64,000 bases of DNA from positions 1,766,001-1,830,000 of the forward strand of contig JAOTOL010001558.1 of assembly GCA_034440575.1 (NCBI GenBank). The letters are read 5' to 3'. The notes under the pieces are model-generated. The model did no database searches. It was not told the DNA's origin and saw nothing but the letters and a program-made list of their open reading frames with translations. Below, one piece after another: positions 8,751 through 20,399 of the stretch (positions within the stretch are counted from its first letter, which is position 1; every line of letters starts with the position of its first letter). The DNA is from Imbricaverruca yamaguchii (taxonomy: Eukaryota; Arthropoda; Thecostraca; Neoverrucidae). Made by a program: the position numbers and the translations under genes.

Positions 8751-10779
8751 ACCACAGCTTTAGCATCAGTTTTTCCAGCCTTCCTTTGACTTCGGGTGCG
8801 ATGTATATGAAAGTCGTCGTTACGGAGCATCTAGTATGATTAAATGATCAGAAGCTGGTGTCGCGGCATGTTCCGAGTCGGTCGGATGTGGGGAGAACGG
8901 TCCCGGACCAGGCGGCAGGCCGCAACAGTCATTTGGCGTTGGTGCGTACTGCGGACACTGCTGCGATGATGTTCAGAATGCGTCAGGGTGGAGCCTGGGA
9001 TACAATCCCAAATGCCCATCAGTGATCCCTTGCCCAAACTCGTGGTATGTTTCGCGGAGAATATAGCACGGAAATAGGAAGTATATGTTCTGTTGGCAAC
9101 AATGTTCATGCTTCGTACGCAATAGTGTGCCGGGGGCGAGATTCTTCATTCAGGGATAAGAAGTGCGATGGAAGTGCAGATTCGGGCACTGTTGAAATCG
9201 AGGGTGAAGGGACATCCAAAGGTGTGCGGTGGGTGGGGGAGGGGGGTGAGTGGACTGAAGGTGAAACATCTGAAACCAGTCCATGTCACCGTTAGTGGTA
9301 CCGTAAACTTCGCTGCGGCTACATACTGCTGGGTCCGCCAAACGTGCGCCTCGGAAGTATAAAGGGCGCCAGGTGTACGGCCGAGTGACAGTGGGCCGTG
9401 CACACCGATACCCAGCCGGTACAACGGTGACACGTGCACAGCGGTGACGGCTGACGATGCGGTCAGGGCGGAAGTTTTCTGTCATGATCGGAGCGGGGAG
9501 CAACTATTTTCATGTCATTCTTTCCAGTCAATTTCCATGCAGCGTCCCATACGCAGTGACCAGGTTAAACATCAGCGACATCGGAGAGTGGAGTGCCCCT
9601 CCCACTAAAAAACATGGAAGTTCCACCGTGCGTACAGTTACGGTACACAATCGGCCGGGACCGGTCCGCCTTTGGCCCCGGCTGGCGGCCCGTGACGTCA
9701 CCTGTGACGTCACCCGTGTGGACATCACGCGTGGTCTGGCCGGGGAAGTACCCGCAGCTGCCGGGAAGCCGACGACGCCCCGCGGCGCGGGAGCCCGGAA
9801 ATGGACGTCACCGGCTGGTTGGAGCGACACGTACGTGGTGATTGTCCAACACCGAGTGTGACGTGTAGGAAGCCAGGGGAGGCACCGGTCTATGATTAGG
9901 AGCGTCCATCGCGAGGAGGAAATGGGAGAGCGTCGTGAATCTGTTGGGAGAGCCAGCCCACAGACTCATGTTGAAATCCGAACTCACACTTACGGGGGAG
10001 GGTTTAAGCCAACTTTTGGAAACTTCAGCCCTTGGAAAGAATGCATGTAGTTCCACCATTGCCGAAGATCGATATCCTCAAACCATTCGAGGTTCAGACG
10101 TACGTTGTCAGTGTGGGTGCATACACTTGTCTGTCAGTATCTGTCGAGGCGTCTTAACACTACGGGTCTAATGGCAATCTCTGAATGGATACAAAGTAAC
10201 AAGCGAATGTTCGTGGCTTGAAAATGGTTTCATAAAAAGCATACCTACTGTGAGATATAGTACATACTACCCATATACACTCGGAACACGCCAAGCTTTC
10301 TACTGAAAGCAGGTTTCATCCTGAATTTACGCTCCCAAGGGCCAAAACCAGTTGCCAATTTTAGAAGTAATTTATCGTGGGAAGTACCTATGTATAATGT
10401 AGCTCCTGACCGGCTGCATTTCTTCTGACGTGTCCGTAGGGCGAGCTTCAGATATCCGTGACGGGGCGATGTGTATATCGAGTACGTGCAAATAGTGAAA
10501 ATAAAGCCGTACTGTCGGCTCAAAGTAAGTGCGATTGTCCCGTCGTACTTGTTTCGTCGTTTTCAGCTTCCTATTTCACTACCTGCTTTATTAAGTGTCA
10601 GCGCAGGCAAGCATAGCATGACCGATGTTCCGTGACCTCGACCTGTGTTGTGATGTGAGAACAACAAGCGTTACATATCCGCATGCATGCAAACCATCTG
10701 GGTGGTAACTGCAGAAAGGCGTGAGCCGAAACGTTACTAATAAAGATATGCTTTCGTTGCTGTGTTCTCAGGATATTTC
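8751..10779. other. Intergenic, no gene seen
   Basis: Only a GC-rich island with tandem CRE-like sites at 9693-9712 stands out. Confidence 0.5.
9693..9712. promoter_or_regulatory. Two perfect TGACGTCA (CRE/ATF) palindromes, 12 bp apart
   Basis: TGACGTCA occurs at 9693-9700 and 9705-9712 inside a GC-rich stretch (9650-9830), with a further GACGTCAC near 9805. No transcript start or gene is visible beside it, so a promoter role is only suggested. Confidence 0.35.
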
Positions 10780-10780
10780 T

Positions 10781-10883
10781 CTTATATATATATATATATA
10801 CGTGTGTGTGTGTGTGTGCGTGTGCGTGTGCGTGTGCGTGTGCGTGTGTGTGCGTGTGCGTGTGCGTGTGTGTGCGTGTGTGC
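10781..10883 (+). repeat. TA then TG/CG-TG microsatellite
   Basis: (TA)n followed by (TG)n with regular CG interruptions. Translated frames here are artefacts. Confidence 0.95.
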
Positions 10884-10894
10884 TATATATGCTC

Positions 10895-12105
10895 TACTTC
10901 TCAGGGCCACCCAAAATCCTCCGCAGCCTTTCGAACTATCAGGGACATTCTAGCTCCGACACTGGCCTCCAGTAATCCTTACAGCCATATCTCATGGGGC
11001 CTGTTCTCAAATGGACCTCTTCTAAGCCTCTTGGACATCACAGTACAGTCCTCCCTAGCGCTCACTGGCCATTTTCAAACGTCAGGACGCTAGCTGTCAT
11101 GGGCCCTTTCCAGTCCTTATCAGTTTGTATAGCTTCAAGTGCCTCTAATTCTGACGGGCCCCGAGTATTCCTGAGCCCCATGGGCCCTTAGTATTCCTTA
11201 GTCCTCGGGCCCTTGGTATTCCTTACAACCATTGCTAGCCTTGAGCACTTCCCTTAGAATTCAGGGGCTCTGCTAGCCCTCAAAGCTCTCTTAAGCTGCA
11301 AGGGACACTTCCCAGTTATTTGCAGTTATTGTTTCACCATTCTAGCTCCGAGACTATGTTTCAGTATTATTAACACCAATCGCCAGGCAACATGGGACTT
11401 CTTGATCTCTCAGGAAGTTCATCCATTAGAGGCCGCTCCCAGCCTCAGGAGAATCCAAGTCCAGTCCTATCTGATTCTCAAAGACCCAGGTCCTCCCGCG
11501 GCTAGGGGACCTCTATCAGCGTAGGGACCCTCATTAACGACCTAGGGATTCCTCTGTCTGGCCGGAGGCCCTCTTTCAATAGCTCGGGCCTCCTCCATCA
11601 GGCAAAGTGCCCTTGTATTGCTTGGGCCCCATCCATCGGCCCAAGGGTCCTTTCGGACGGCCCGAGGTCCTCTCCGATATCTACGGCCAATTATCCGTCG
11701 CATCAGGAGTCCCCTCTGACGATCCAGAACCTTTTACGGCAAGCCGAAGGCCCCATTTCCAACGCTTGGGCCCTGCCTATCAGGTCGGGGGCCCTTAATA
11801 CGGCCTGGCACATGTCATATTAGCTGGGGCCCTTCATATTAGCTCGTCGGCCCGGTGCGCTTCCAATGATTCGGGGCACTCTCCATCCATCCAGAAGCTC
11901 TTCAAGTTAGCCCAGCCAAGAGCCTTGAACGTCTCCCCGAAGGCACTCTCCGTTGACTCGGGACCCTTGGCATGAACCAGAGGCCCTTTCCGTCAGCCCG
12001 GGCTCATTTCGTCGGTCCAAGGGCCCTTCGCGACGGCCCGGGGGCCTTTCAAACCGGCCTGGGGACCATTGTGGGCCTTAAGGGGCTTCAGTCGACCTCC
12101 GGGCG
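10895..12105 (+). repeat. Highly degenerate array of about 21-bp units
   Basis: Units of 19-23 bp approximate GGCCCTTTCCGTCAGCCCGG, for example around 11640-11680 and 11985-12050, with many substitutions. Segmentation by eye gives more than 40 units. Conservation rises toward 12100, where the array ends in a perfect inverted repeat. Confidence 0.65.
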
Positions 12106-12106
12106 A

Positions 12107-12157
12107 CTGAAAGGGTCCCTTAAGGCCCTGCACCAAGGCCTTAAGGGACCCTTTCAG
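12107..12157. repeat. Perfect 21-bp inverted repeat with 9-nt loop
   Basis: The arms are 12107-12127 and 12137-12157, built around GGGTCCCTTAAGGCC and its complement. A third, imperfect arm (12074-12094) can pair with the first, so the region could form alternative cruciforms. Confidence 0.9.
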
Positions 12158-13315
12158 GCGCCTGGAGTGTCCTCATCCCACCCTCCAGGGGGCTGCCTCT
12201 TCGCCCCCAGCTAGTCCAATGCCTCGATTACGATCTATAGGTTTGGGCGCAACCACGAATACACGTATGAAGGTTCATCAGGTTCTCGCAGTCATCCGAA
12301 AAGTCATCGTGTTCACAAGAAAAGGATGATCAACTGCCGTACTACCAGAGTACCGCAGCTATTTCGCAGCTCGCCTACGTATCAGTCACAGGTGAGCCTG
12401 GCCTGAGGTACGAAGGCCGCCCAATCATTTTGGACGTTGTGCGTGGTGGAAAAGAGCCTACATTGACCTAGATTACCAGATGTAGCCAGCAGATTAGCAC
12501 GAATTCGTCCACATACGTTTCAAAGGCAGCGTCCACCTCATGTGTTTGCACACTGGCTGCCCAGGAAAAGTGGGCGAGCGGATGCAACGAAACAACTGCT
12601 AAAACCAACTTGGGTTTGCTTCCTTGGATTTTGCGGATATCCTGAACTCTGCCTCTTTTCAGGTGATGCTGGTCAATTTCACAACAAATTGACAAAGGCT
12701 TAGCACCCAGTATTTTATATCTTGATGTAAATATTTGGATGGGGGTCACCTAGTGAGCTGAATCCAGCTGTGCCATTTTTAGAAAGGTCAGGTCGACGAT
12801 CAAGGAGTTATAGCCTGTGGAATTTCTGAGATGTCACCAGTCAAGAGTCTGTTTTTGCGGGGGGGGGGGGTCTTTAACTCGATGAAGAACAATACGAATT
12901 GAGCAAGAGTATATATCGGTGAATTCACAATGATCCACTGTATATTATCGCTATTTTGACATTTTCGTTTTAGGAATAATTGAAATCGTGACATCGTCAC
13001 CCAAGGCCACGTTACCTACTTGACCTATCGGGGCAGTCAACGCGATTTGAAAAAGTACAGAAACGAAGTTCGATATCTTATCTTTAAAAGCAAAAAAAAA
13101 GCAAAAAGGTTTACCCTCAAAATCTTCACATCCGTTCAAAATTAGCCATACATGGGTGTTCTTGCGCTCATTTATCGTGACGTTTTCATATCTGTTTAGA
13201 ACAGTACATTACTGAAATACAAGCCTTTTGATGTGCGTGGCACGTGATGGGATGAGAATGCTAGTCATCTGATCTTAGTTATCTTGAGAGACAGGGGAAG
13301 AATGTGCTGTGTTGT
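12158..13315. other. Intergenic, nothing recognised
   Basis: A poly-G run lies at about 12859-12870. I see no coding exon or mobile element signature. Confidence 0.5.
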
Positions 13316-13905
13316 CCGCAGGCGAGTTGTGCTGGCCACGAGAGGTGTCTGACCCTGGACGTGCCGGTGGCGAGTCGTGCTGGTCACGACAGGTGTCTGA
13401 CCCTGGACGTGCCGGTGGCGAGTAGTGCTGGTCCAGGAAATGTCTAAACCCGGACGTGCCGGTGGCCGCGAACGAGTCGTACTGGCCACGACAGGTGTCT
13501 GACCCTGGACGTGCCGGTGGCGAGTCGTGCTGGTCACGGGAGGTGCCCGACCCTGGACGTGCCGGTGGCGAGTAGTGCTGGCCACGGGAGGTGTCTGACC
13601 CTGGACGTGCCGGTGGCGAGTTGTGCTGGCCACGGGAGGTGTCTGACCCTGGACGTGCCGGTGGCGAGTTGTGCTGGCCACGACAGGTGTCTGACCCTGG
13701 ACGTGCCTGTGGCGAGTCGTGCTGGTCACGGAAGTGTCTAAACCCGGACGTGCCGGTGGCCGCGAACGAGTCGTACTGGCCACGACAGGTGTCTGACCCT
13801 GGACGTGCCGGTGGCGAGTAGTGCTGGCCACGGGAGGTGTCCGACCCTGGACGTGCCGGTGGCGAGTAGTGCCGATCCCGGGAGGTGTCCGATCCTGAGT
13901 ACGCC
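13316..13905 (+). repeat. 51-bp minisatellite with a higher-order pattern
   Basis: The unit is like GGTGTCTGACCCTGGACGTG followed by CCGGTGGCGAGTCGTGCTGG, about 12 copies. A variant pair with a CTAAACCCGGACGTG unit and GGCCGCGAACGAGTCGTACT appears at about 13440 and again near 13737, giving a roughly 300-bp higher-order period. Because the unit is a multiple of three, long open frames occur on both strands and should not be called genes. Confidence 0.9.
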
Positions 13906-14769
13906 GGTGTCGGCGGGCGAGTCGTGCCGCCCGCGGGAACCTTGGGCTAACCGCAGCGCCGCGGGCGGCCGCCGCCGCCTCGGCAGGAATTCCCCACAGT
14001 CGTGCGGCAGTGACGCGCTCCTTTGGTCGGCGAGTGTCGTTAGTGGCGCTACGCGCCGCCGCCGTGTCCCCCGCGCGCTGACGCAACCGTCCGCCGTCGG
14101 ACCCCCACACAGGGGCGCATGAGTTCTGACCGTGAAGCGAGTGCACCAGAGCATTATCTTGGGCTGGTTTGGCCTGCCGCGTTAGTTATGGCCTGCGGTG
14201 TATTTCCCATTACAACGAAGGATCTCCGCTCGTTCGCGCAGAAACTCATCCAGAGTTGGCGAGGGGTATAGCGGCAGGCCACAATGACTCAGCCATTCAT
14301 TTGTATTGTTATATATTACATATTATAGACACAAATCAATGATGAGCTTTACCGATGACGCCCGTCGGATATTCAGCATTATGAATTCACTAAGCAGTTA
14401 TGACTTTAGACTACACCCGCCATCAGAAAACGCAATTTGACTGCACTGCAGCGATGTTTATCGAATCGAACCATGTTCCAGTATCTGCCAACATTTAATT
14501 TATTAGTGACAAGATAGCTCAGGTGATCGCCGAAATTGGTTACACTGATACCAAGATGGCTATTTTCTTGGGGAAATTGCTCTTCCATTTGACAAGCATG
14601 ATATGCATATCGCGTACGCTAAAGCAGTCAGGAAATTCCGAAATCGGTTGTACTTACTACGTAAAAGCATGCCTTTCTGCCGAAATTAAGAGCAAACACA
14701 TGTCAATGCGCACCAACAGCGCGGCAGTCGCGACATTAAACCTCGGTTGATATCGTTGACAAAGTGGTT
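13906..14769. other. Intergenic
   Basis: GC-rich to about 14110, then AT-rich. Nothing identified. Confidence 0.4.
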
Positions 14770-14773
14770 TGGG

Positions 14774-14940
14774 GCAGGGGTGGCCGAATGGTTAGTGTTG
14801 AACTATGGGTACGAGGGTTCAACCCTTGTGCCATTCAGACCATTTCTCAAATCTGCGGCCCAACAGCGAAACATCGTGGGCGGTGCCATTAGCCGTGACC
14901 GTATATAAGGTGCGTCGCTGACTACCCAATGATAAACAAA
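14774..14940 (+). mobile_element. tRNA(Ser/Leu)-like SINE
   Basis: GGGTGGCCGAATGGTTAGTG is a good A-box region and GAGGGTTCAACCCTTG a B-box region, spaced as in a type II tRNA. A non-tRNA body follows (CAGCGAAACATCGTGGGCGG). The acceptor stem is not convincing for a functional tRNA. Confidence 0.55.
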
Positions 14941-15781
14941 GTGGCCGTCCCCGCTTATGAGCTCAACACCATCATTTTAATAAATACCGCGATGATTCCT
15001 CAGCCCACGCCGCATGAACACGGCCTTTGTACCCACCCCACAGGCCGGACCGCGACATAAATCGTGACGTGGACGGTGCTGACCTCGCCGGCCCGGCTGG
15101 TGACCAGCGCCGGTCTATCGCCCGCGACCCAGACCAGCTCTGGGTGGCCGGACCCGGACCAGTCGGCCACTTCAGACCCACGGCGGCTGCAACACTCGCC
15201 GTATATTCAGTCCGCCGCGAGACAAACACGCCGGCGCTATTGCACGCAGTGCCGGCAGCCGCTGGCTCCGCAGGTATCATACAGAATCTCCCGGATACAA
15301 TGCGCACGTTGTAACCGGCTGACGTGGCACACGAACGCCGCAGCCTCACCGAGCCGGCCACCTCAGGTACAGGATCGTACGGATTGCAGATCACCCAACT
15401 TTTGCCACAGGCAGGCTCGCCCTTTGTCAGCTTTATCCGCTTCTAGCTAGATGCCATTTGAAGGCAAAACTAAAATTGCCACACTCGTCTCGCAGTCCAG
15501 CAAAGCGCAGTGGTAACCACACTTCAACACTAAATAGCCCAAACGTGGACACATTACTCGCAGTAATAACTTACCTCTTGCAGTGGTAAAGGGAGAACGA
15601 TGACATTCGATATGAACTAATACATAGCTTTGCCAGTGTACTGGAAAGTATCACCATTTTACGATCCGAAAAGCAGCACAATTGCCTCATTATCCCAATG
15701 CCACATTTGTCTCCTTTTATCGCTGCAACAACCGAAACTTCCGGCTTGGGCCACTACACGCGCGCGCCACGTGACTCACAA
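14941..15781. other. Intergenic / ISCA2 3' side, nothing recognised
   Basis: It probably includes the ISCA2 3' UTR on the minus strand. No clear poly(A) signal was seen close to the stop. Confidence 0.4.
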
Positions 15782-16211
15782 CTAGTCGATCTTGATGGAG
15801 AAGGAGGCGCCGCAGCTGCAGCCCTGCTCCGACTGCGGGTTCTCCACGATGCGGAACGCCGAGCGGATCAGCTCCTGGTGGTAGTCGATGGTGGCGCCGC
15901 GGATGTAGCCGAGCGACACGCGGTCGACCAGCACGCGCACGCCGTGCCGCTCGACGGCCACGTCGTCCGGCTGCGGCGCGCCGGCCGGCTCCACCGTGCT
16001 GAACACGTACTGGAAGCCGGAGCAGCCGCCGCCGTCCACGGCCAGCCGCAGACACGAGCCGTCCGCCGAGAGGCGCCGCAGCTGCGCCACGCACGCGTCG
16101 CTCAGGTGCACCTCGGCGGCCTCCTCCGGCGACGGCGACGTCGACGTCGGCCGGCGCTGGCCGGCGGCCGACCATCCGAAGGGCGCGCCCGCGCTAGGGA
16201 GGCGACACGGC
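15782..16211 (-). CDS. ISCA2: ISCA2, mitochondrial A-type iron-sulfur cluster assembly protein
   Basis: ISCA2 works with ISCA1 and IBA57 in the mitochondrial matrix to make [4Fe-4S] clusters. The HesB/IscA fold is complete: LSDACVAQLRRLSADGSCLR, then GGGCSGFQYVF with the first conserved Cys, YIRGATIDYHQELIRSAFRI, and the C-terminal QGCSCGASFSIKID with the CxC pair, followed by TAG. It matches ISCA2 rather than ISCA1 in the ELIRSxF and NPQxxQGCSCG motifs. The 5' end is uncertain: the frame stays open upstream into a SINE with no good ATG, and a minus-strand CCGCAG acceptor suggests the exon starts at 16211. The upstream exon carrying the start and import signal was not found. Codons are strongly G/C-ending. 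Confidence 0.88.
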
Positions 16212-16261
16212 CTGCGGATCGGCGGCGAAACGCGAAGCCAGTGTCGTGAATCGCAGCCGGC

Positions 16262-16428
16262 TTTTGTTGGTTGGTTATTGGTTTTGCGACACATCGATCG
16301 TCGAGTCATGGAGCGTCGCCAATCTCTCGCGCCGATTGGTCGCGGGCGAAGAGTAGCGACAGGTGAGACTCGAACCCACAGCCTTTCGATTGTGAGACGG
16401 GCAACTTACTCCTAGGCTACTCGTCCCC
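16262..16428 (-). mobile_element. tRNA-derived SINE, main family, minus orientation
   Basis: It is the reverse complement of the family: tail GTTGGTTGGTTATTGGTTTT at the low end, body with CGCCAATCTCTCGCGCCGAT, and head ending ACTCCTAGGCTACTCGTCCC. GCTTTTG on both sides may be a short target-site duplication. It lies about 50 bp upstream of the ISCA2 exon. Confidence 0.88.
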
Positions 16429-17239
16429 TGCTCGCTTTTGGTCGGTGCTACCGGTACCGGTGACGAAAGAATCGACACACCATCACGTACACACGACGTG
16501 GAAGACCGGCGTGCGCATGTGATCAGAATTGGATGGTGATCATCATCGTGCCAATTCGAAAAGGAGGCATCCTGCACAAGACAATCAGGATCCAATATGA
16601 AAGAGAAACACCATCAGCTTTCCTTCACATCCAGTTTCAGGCATACTACTAGTAGTCTAAGCGTCACAGTGCAAATGATCGTTTTCCTCTGTTCATCTAT
16701 TAAGCAGACAATCCAGGAAATATATTCTGTGAACATACTTTGACTGTTTGAAAGGCAATGAATGAAACAATATGCTCAAATTGTGGCATAGTGAACCGGG
16801 CAGCCGTAAACAGGGAGATGAGAACAACTCGTCTCATGTGGGGTTGCTTCATGTCCTATCAATGTGATCCTCATACTAGATCTCTAAAGGCAACCATGTC
16901 CCCTTGCTTGTTCAGTTGGCTTTGTGGCACCTTACACTGATGCCAGAATAAGGTGCCACAAATGATACCAAAAGTGATGACAAGTGTGGGGTGTTGGGCT
17001 ATACAAAGCAGAAATACAACCCTGCCCTCTCTCCTCCTCACTCACAGCCTGGACTCCATGCTGGATTTGCACTCTGTAATTTTGGATGCAGAGGGAATTG
17101 TTTGGCTGATTGACTACAGAGGCATTTTTCTTACAACCACAGAACAATAAGATCAGAATCTCAGTTTACACTTTGCAGTATGTTATGAAAGCTTTCACAC
17201 ATAATGATTTTGAGGGTATCTCTCATTGAATGCATTTAA
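16429..17239. other. AT-rich intergenic
   Basis: No gene recognised. Confidence 0.4.
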
Positions 17240-18740
17240 ACATAAGGTGGACAAGTTTCTAGTTTGAATAGTCTCAGTATCTCAGGGCTCTGTGCTAGGC
17301 CCTGTGCTATTCTTGATTTATGTGAACTATGCACCTCATGATATACAGTCTCAATTCAAGGTTTTTGCAGATGACCTAAAAATATATATGAAATTGAAGC
17401 ACAAATCTGTCAGACCTGCTGGCTGGCATTTCATGGGGCCAAAAAGATATAGATACCCTGGTTAGCATTGCCAAATCATGGGGACTAGCAATGAACTCCA
17501 AGAAATGTGCAGTTCTTAAAGCCCACCATGTCTCATATGACTAAAAAATATTGGTCCTTATGCATAATATTACCTGCATGGATTTCAGGTGAGCTTTGTT
17601 GAGATGCATACTGACTTGAGCATCACAGCAGATAAAAACTTGCATTTCCATCAATGCATCACCAGTATGGTACAGAAAGTTGGGAGTCTGGCGAGCAACC
17701 TGCCAAGTTCTACTTTAATTCGCTCTCCTGAATTTATGAAAACACTATACATTACTTAGGTCAGGCCTCTTTTGGAGTTTTCATCATGTGTTTGGAATAC
17801 AGGTTACATAGGTGATTTAAGATGACTAGTATCAGTAGACAGAAAACATGGCTTGGATGGAAGGTCTGGATTATGGTGCTAGATTTGTACTTGGTGAGAA
17901 GTACTGATTTGAGCAGACGTTATCAAATGTTGGAAGATTTTTCATGGCCTTTCTGCCATTAAGATCCCCAACATGTCTGTGATAGCACCGTTGGTGAACA
18001 CATGTGGACACTCCCTGAAATTGGCTCACAGGCATGCATCAGTGTATTGTAGGATTTTTTTGCATCAGACGCTGTGCTACCTGGAACTCACTGCCTGATG
18101 ATGTAGTAGCCTTAACAGACCTGTGGACATCTAAAGCTGCATTGCACTCAAATCTCTGCACATTGTTGTACAAATATACTGAATGATAATATACTAATCA
18201 AACTTGAAGTTGATTCATTTCTCTATATTTAATTTTGCTTAACTTGCATCATAATATTTTTTTTCTGAGTACAAAACATTAGCTGATGTAGTGGCTACTG
18301 TAAGCATAAAAATTATGCTTAAGGTACACTTTCCAGTTCCTGTGTCTTGCTCTGTCTATCTAATAACCATATTTTTATTTAATCTAAGGGGACTAGCATA
18401 CCTGCAGATACAGGCTCCCCTTGATTTGCCACAGAACTCATCTCTGGGTGAGTAATGCTTGAGAATTTGTGGAGCCAACCAGGTGGGACAACCAGGTGAA
18501 TGTGGATGTGGTAATATATATTTTGGTAGGTTAAGGGTTGATGGGATGTTGGTAGATAGCTTTTTTATAACTTAGAATATAGTATTGGTCAGAATGTTGA
18601 ATGTCTTCTTATCCGGGTTCATAGCTTCCTCCATTTACTGGATCAACCAGGATGGTTAAGTCAGTATGGGTCCCTGCAACTCTTATTAAGTCTGAACACT
18701 GACTTTCTAACTTTACTGTCCTAAAGCATCACGAGCTGTT
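17240..18740 (+). mobile_element. CR1-like LINE relic, plus orientation
   Basis: SVSQGSVLGPVLFLIYVNYA (17270-17330) with FADDLKIYMKL just after marks RT motifs B and C. The thumb region and C-terminus follow to about 18180 (WKIFHGLSAIKIPNMS, GHSLKLAHRHASVYCR). A 3' UTR then runs to about 18740. Stops and frameshifts are numerous. Confidence 0.8.
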
Positions 18741-19370
18741 TGACTAGCGCATTTGTTTCAATATCAACGCAGGTGCCCCTAAGCCGAAGCTGGAATTAAA
18801 TGAAAGGATTCCATGAAAGAAGGAAACCGATTACCCTCGCGCGCACGAGACTGATTCGAATGAATCGACGACCCTTACCTTACTGTCACAAAAAGTGATT
18901 GCTGTAAGAACCTGCGCGCAGCAGATTGCGCCGTGCGCGCCGCCATGTTTTAGTTTAGTTCTCCATGCATTTGGAAACAATATTAATCTAAATATATTAT
19001 TTTGTCATTTGTACAGCCGCAAATAACTTCAGTATAAAGGAGCATTCAAAAATCACGCTAGCCATATATGTATAAAAGCAGATATAATCCTTAAAGAGGA
19101 AAAATAGAAAAGCGTATTAAAACCTAGTTTAATTTTCATTAACACTAGACAGTTTGTAGGTTTTTGGTCTAAAGTTCTATCTGGTATACAGTTTGTGAAA
19201 ACTGGATAAAAGTCCCAGGCGACATAATACACAGGAATGGGTGGATCGAATATAATCGAGGTTGGCGATTAGTGCTTGGTGTGTGGGTCGAATACGCGAG
19301 TGGGGGAGTGTTTGCGTCGGCGAACTATAGTCCATAAGTGGCTTCCAAGAAGACACAGAATTGAGAAGAC
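18741..19370. other. Upstream region of the PKC gene
   Basis: AT-rich, nothing recognised apart from the motif at 19371. Confidence 0.4.
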
Positions 19371-19385
19371 CTTCAAAATGGCGGT
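19371..19385 (+). promoter_or_regulatory. Pkc98E: YY1-like CAAAATGGCGG motif in the PKC 5' region
   Basis: CCTTCAAAATGGCGG lies 62-76 bp upstream of the PKC start codon. YY1/pho sites (CAAGATGGCGGC) commonly sit just downstream of metazoan TSSs. The position suggests the core promoter or 5' UTR, but no transcript start can be seen. Confidence 0.45.
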
Positions 19386-19446
19386 GGAAGTGTAAACTGT
19401 GATACCTACATGCTCTTTTTTATCGTTGCACTTGTGAATCATCCCC

Positions 19447-19776
19447 ATGTTTACGGGTAAACTGACTCTCAAACTGTGCGAAGCTATAGATCTTAAGCCT
19501 ACAGACTTTCAATTAAGGCACAATGTAGCTATTGGGCAAGCAGTCAGCTTAGATCCGTATGTATCAATAGATGTGGATGAACAGTATATTAACAGGTCAA
19601 CCTCAAAATCAAAGACACTTTGCCCTGTGTGGAATGAATCCTTTGAAACAGACTGTAAAAATGCACAGAATGTAGGGCTCACAATTTTCCATGATGCTGC
19701 AATCCCTCCTGATGTGTTTGTGGCAAACTGCATTATTCCATTTGAAGATGTTGGTGACAAGAAGTCTGACATCTGG
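19447..19776 (+). CDS. Pkc98E: Novel-type PKC (epsilon class), exon 1: C2 domain
   Basis: Novel PKCs are diacylglycerol-activated, Ca-independent Ser/Thr kinases. The exon starts at ATG 19447 (an in-frame TGA lies nine bases upstream... TTG TGA ATC ATC CCC ATG) and gives 110 codons to a GTGAGT donor at 19777, phase 0. It encodes the N-terminal C2 domain: LTLKLCEAIDLKPTDFQLRH, SLDPYVSIDVDE, then NVGLTIFHDAAIPPDVFVAN. The order and the HDAP/DxFVANC-type motif match PKC epsilon. The acidic Ca-binding set of classical PKCs is incomplete, as expected for novel PKCs. Unlike the other exons, its codons are A/T-rich. Confidence 0.93.
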
Positions 19777-20299
19777 GTGAGTATCTATACCAACCTAAGT
19801 AACTTCTTGCATGCCATTGTCTATCTAGGTAGGTAGGCTACCTACTTCATAGTCCCTTGTTGTTGCAGTTATAATTCATTCAGTTGCCTTTGATTTGCCT
19901 AATGACAGTTTTATGGGTGGTGTATGACCATATCCCTACTGTGTTACACAAATTGACACACACAACAATTTGGTAATGTACAGCAGAACAAAATGGATTA
20001 TGAATTGGACTGCAGTACTTCAATTGCCCCAATTAAGTTGCAAATTCAATTGCACATTCATTTGCAATTCAAAATTCAGTTTATCAAGATGTTATATTAT
20101 CACAAAAAGTCAACCAACATGCCAGCTTATTGCCTTCATCAGGGTGACAAGTAGGATAAAGGACAAGTAGGACCATCATGCTTGTCACCCTGCTGAGGGA
20201 ATTAAGCCAAAACCACCCTGCTGAGCCAACCTGCTGAGGGCATTACTTTTCCTGAGAGCATAACACTTTATAATTGAAGATACAATATTGGATAGGCTG
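19777..20299. other. Start of PKC intron 1 (19777-37113)
   Basis: AT-rich, with CACCCTGCTGAG-type small direct repeats near 20185-20235. No exon seen. Confidence 0.5.
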
Positions 20300-20399
20300 T
20301 TGAAGTTTCTGTTTAGACCTATGGTATCTTCCCTTCACAGGCTTAACCCAGGTGGGCCCACAGGGCTCTTATTAAGTCTGAACACTATGGGTTGATGAC

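Noticed and set aside
13265..14154. Long minus-strand frame (about 290 codons) with repeated RHVQGQTP-type motif
   Set aside because: It is a translation of the 51-bp minisatellite (17 codons per unit).
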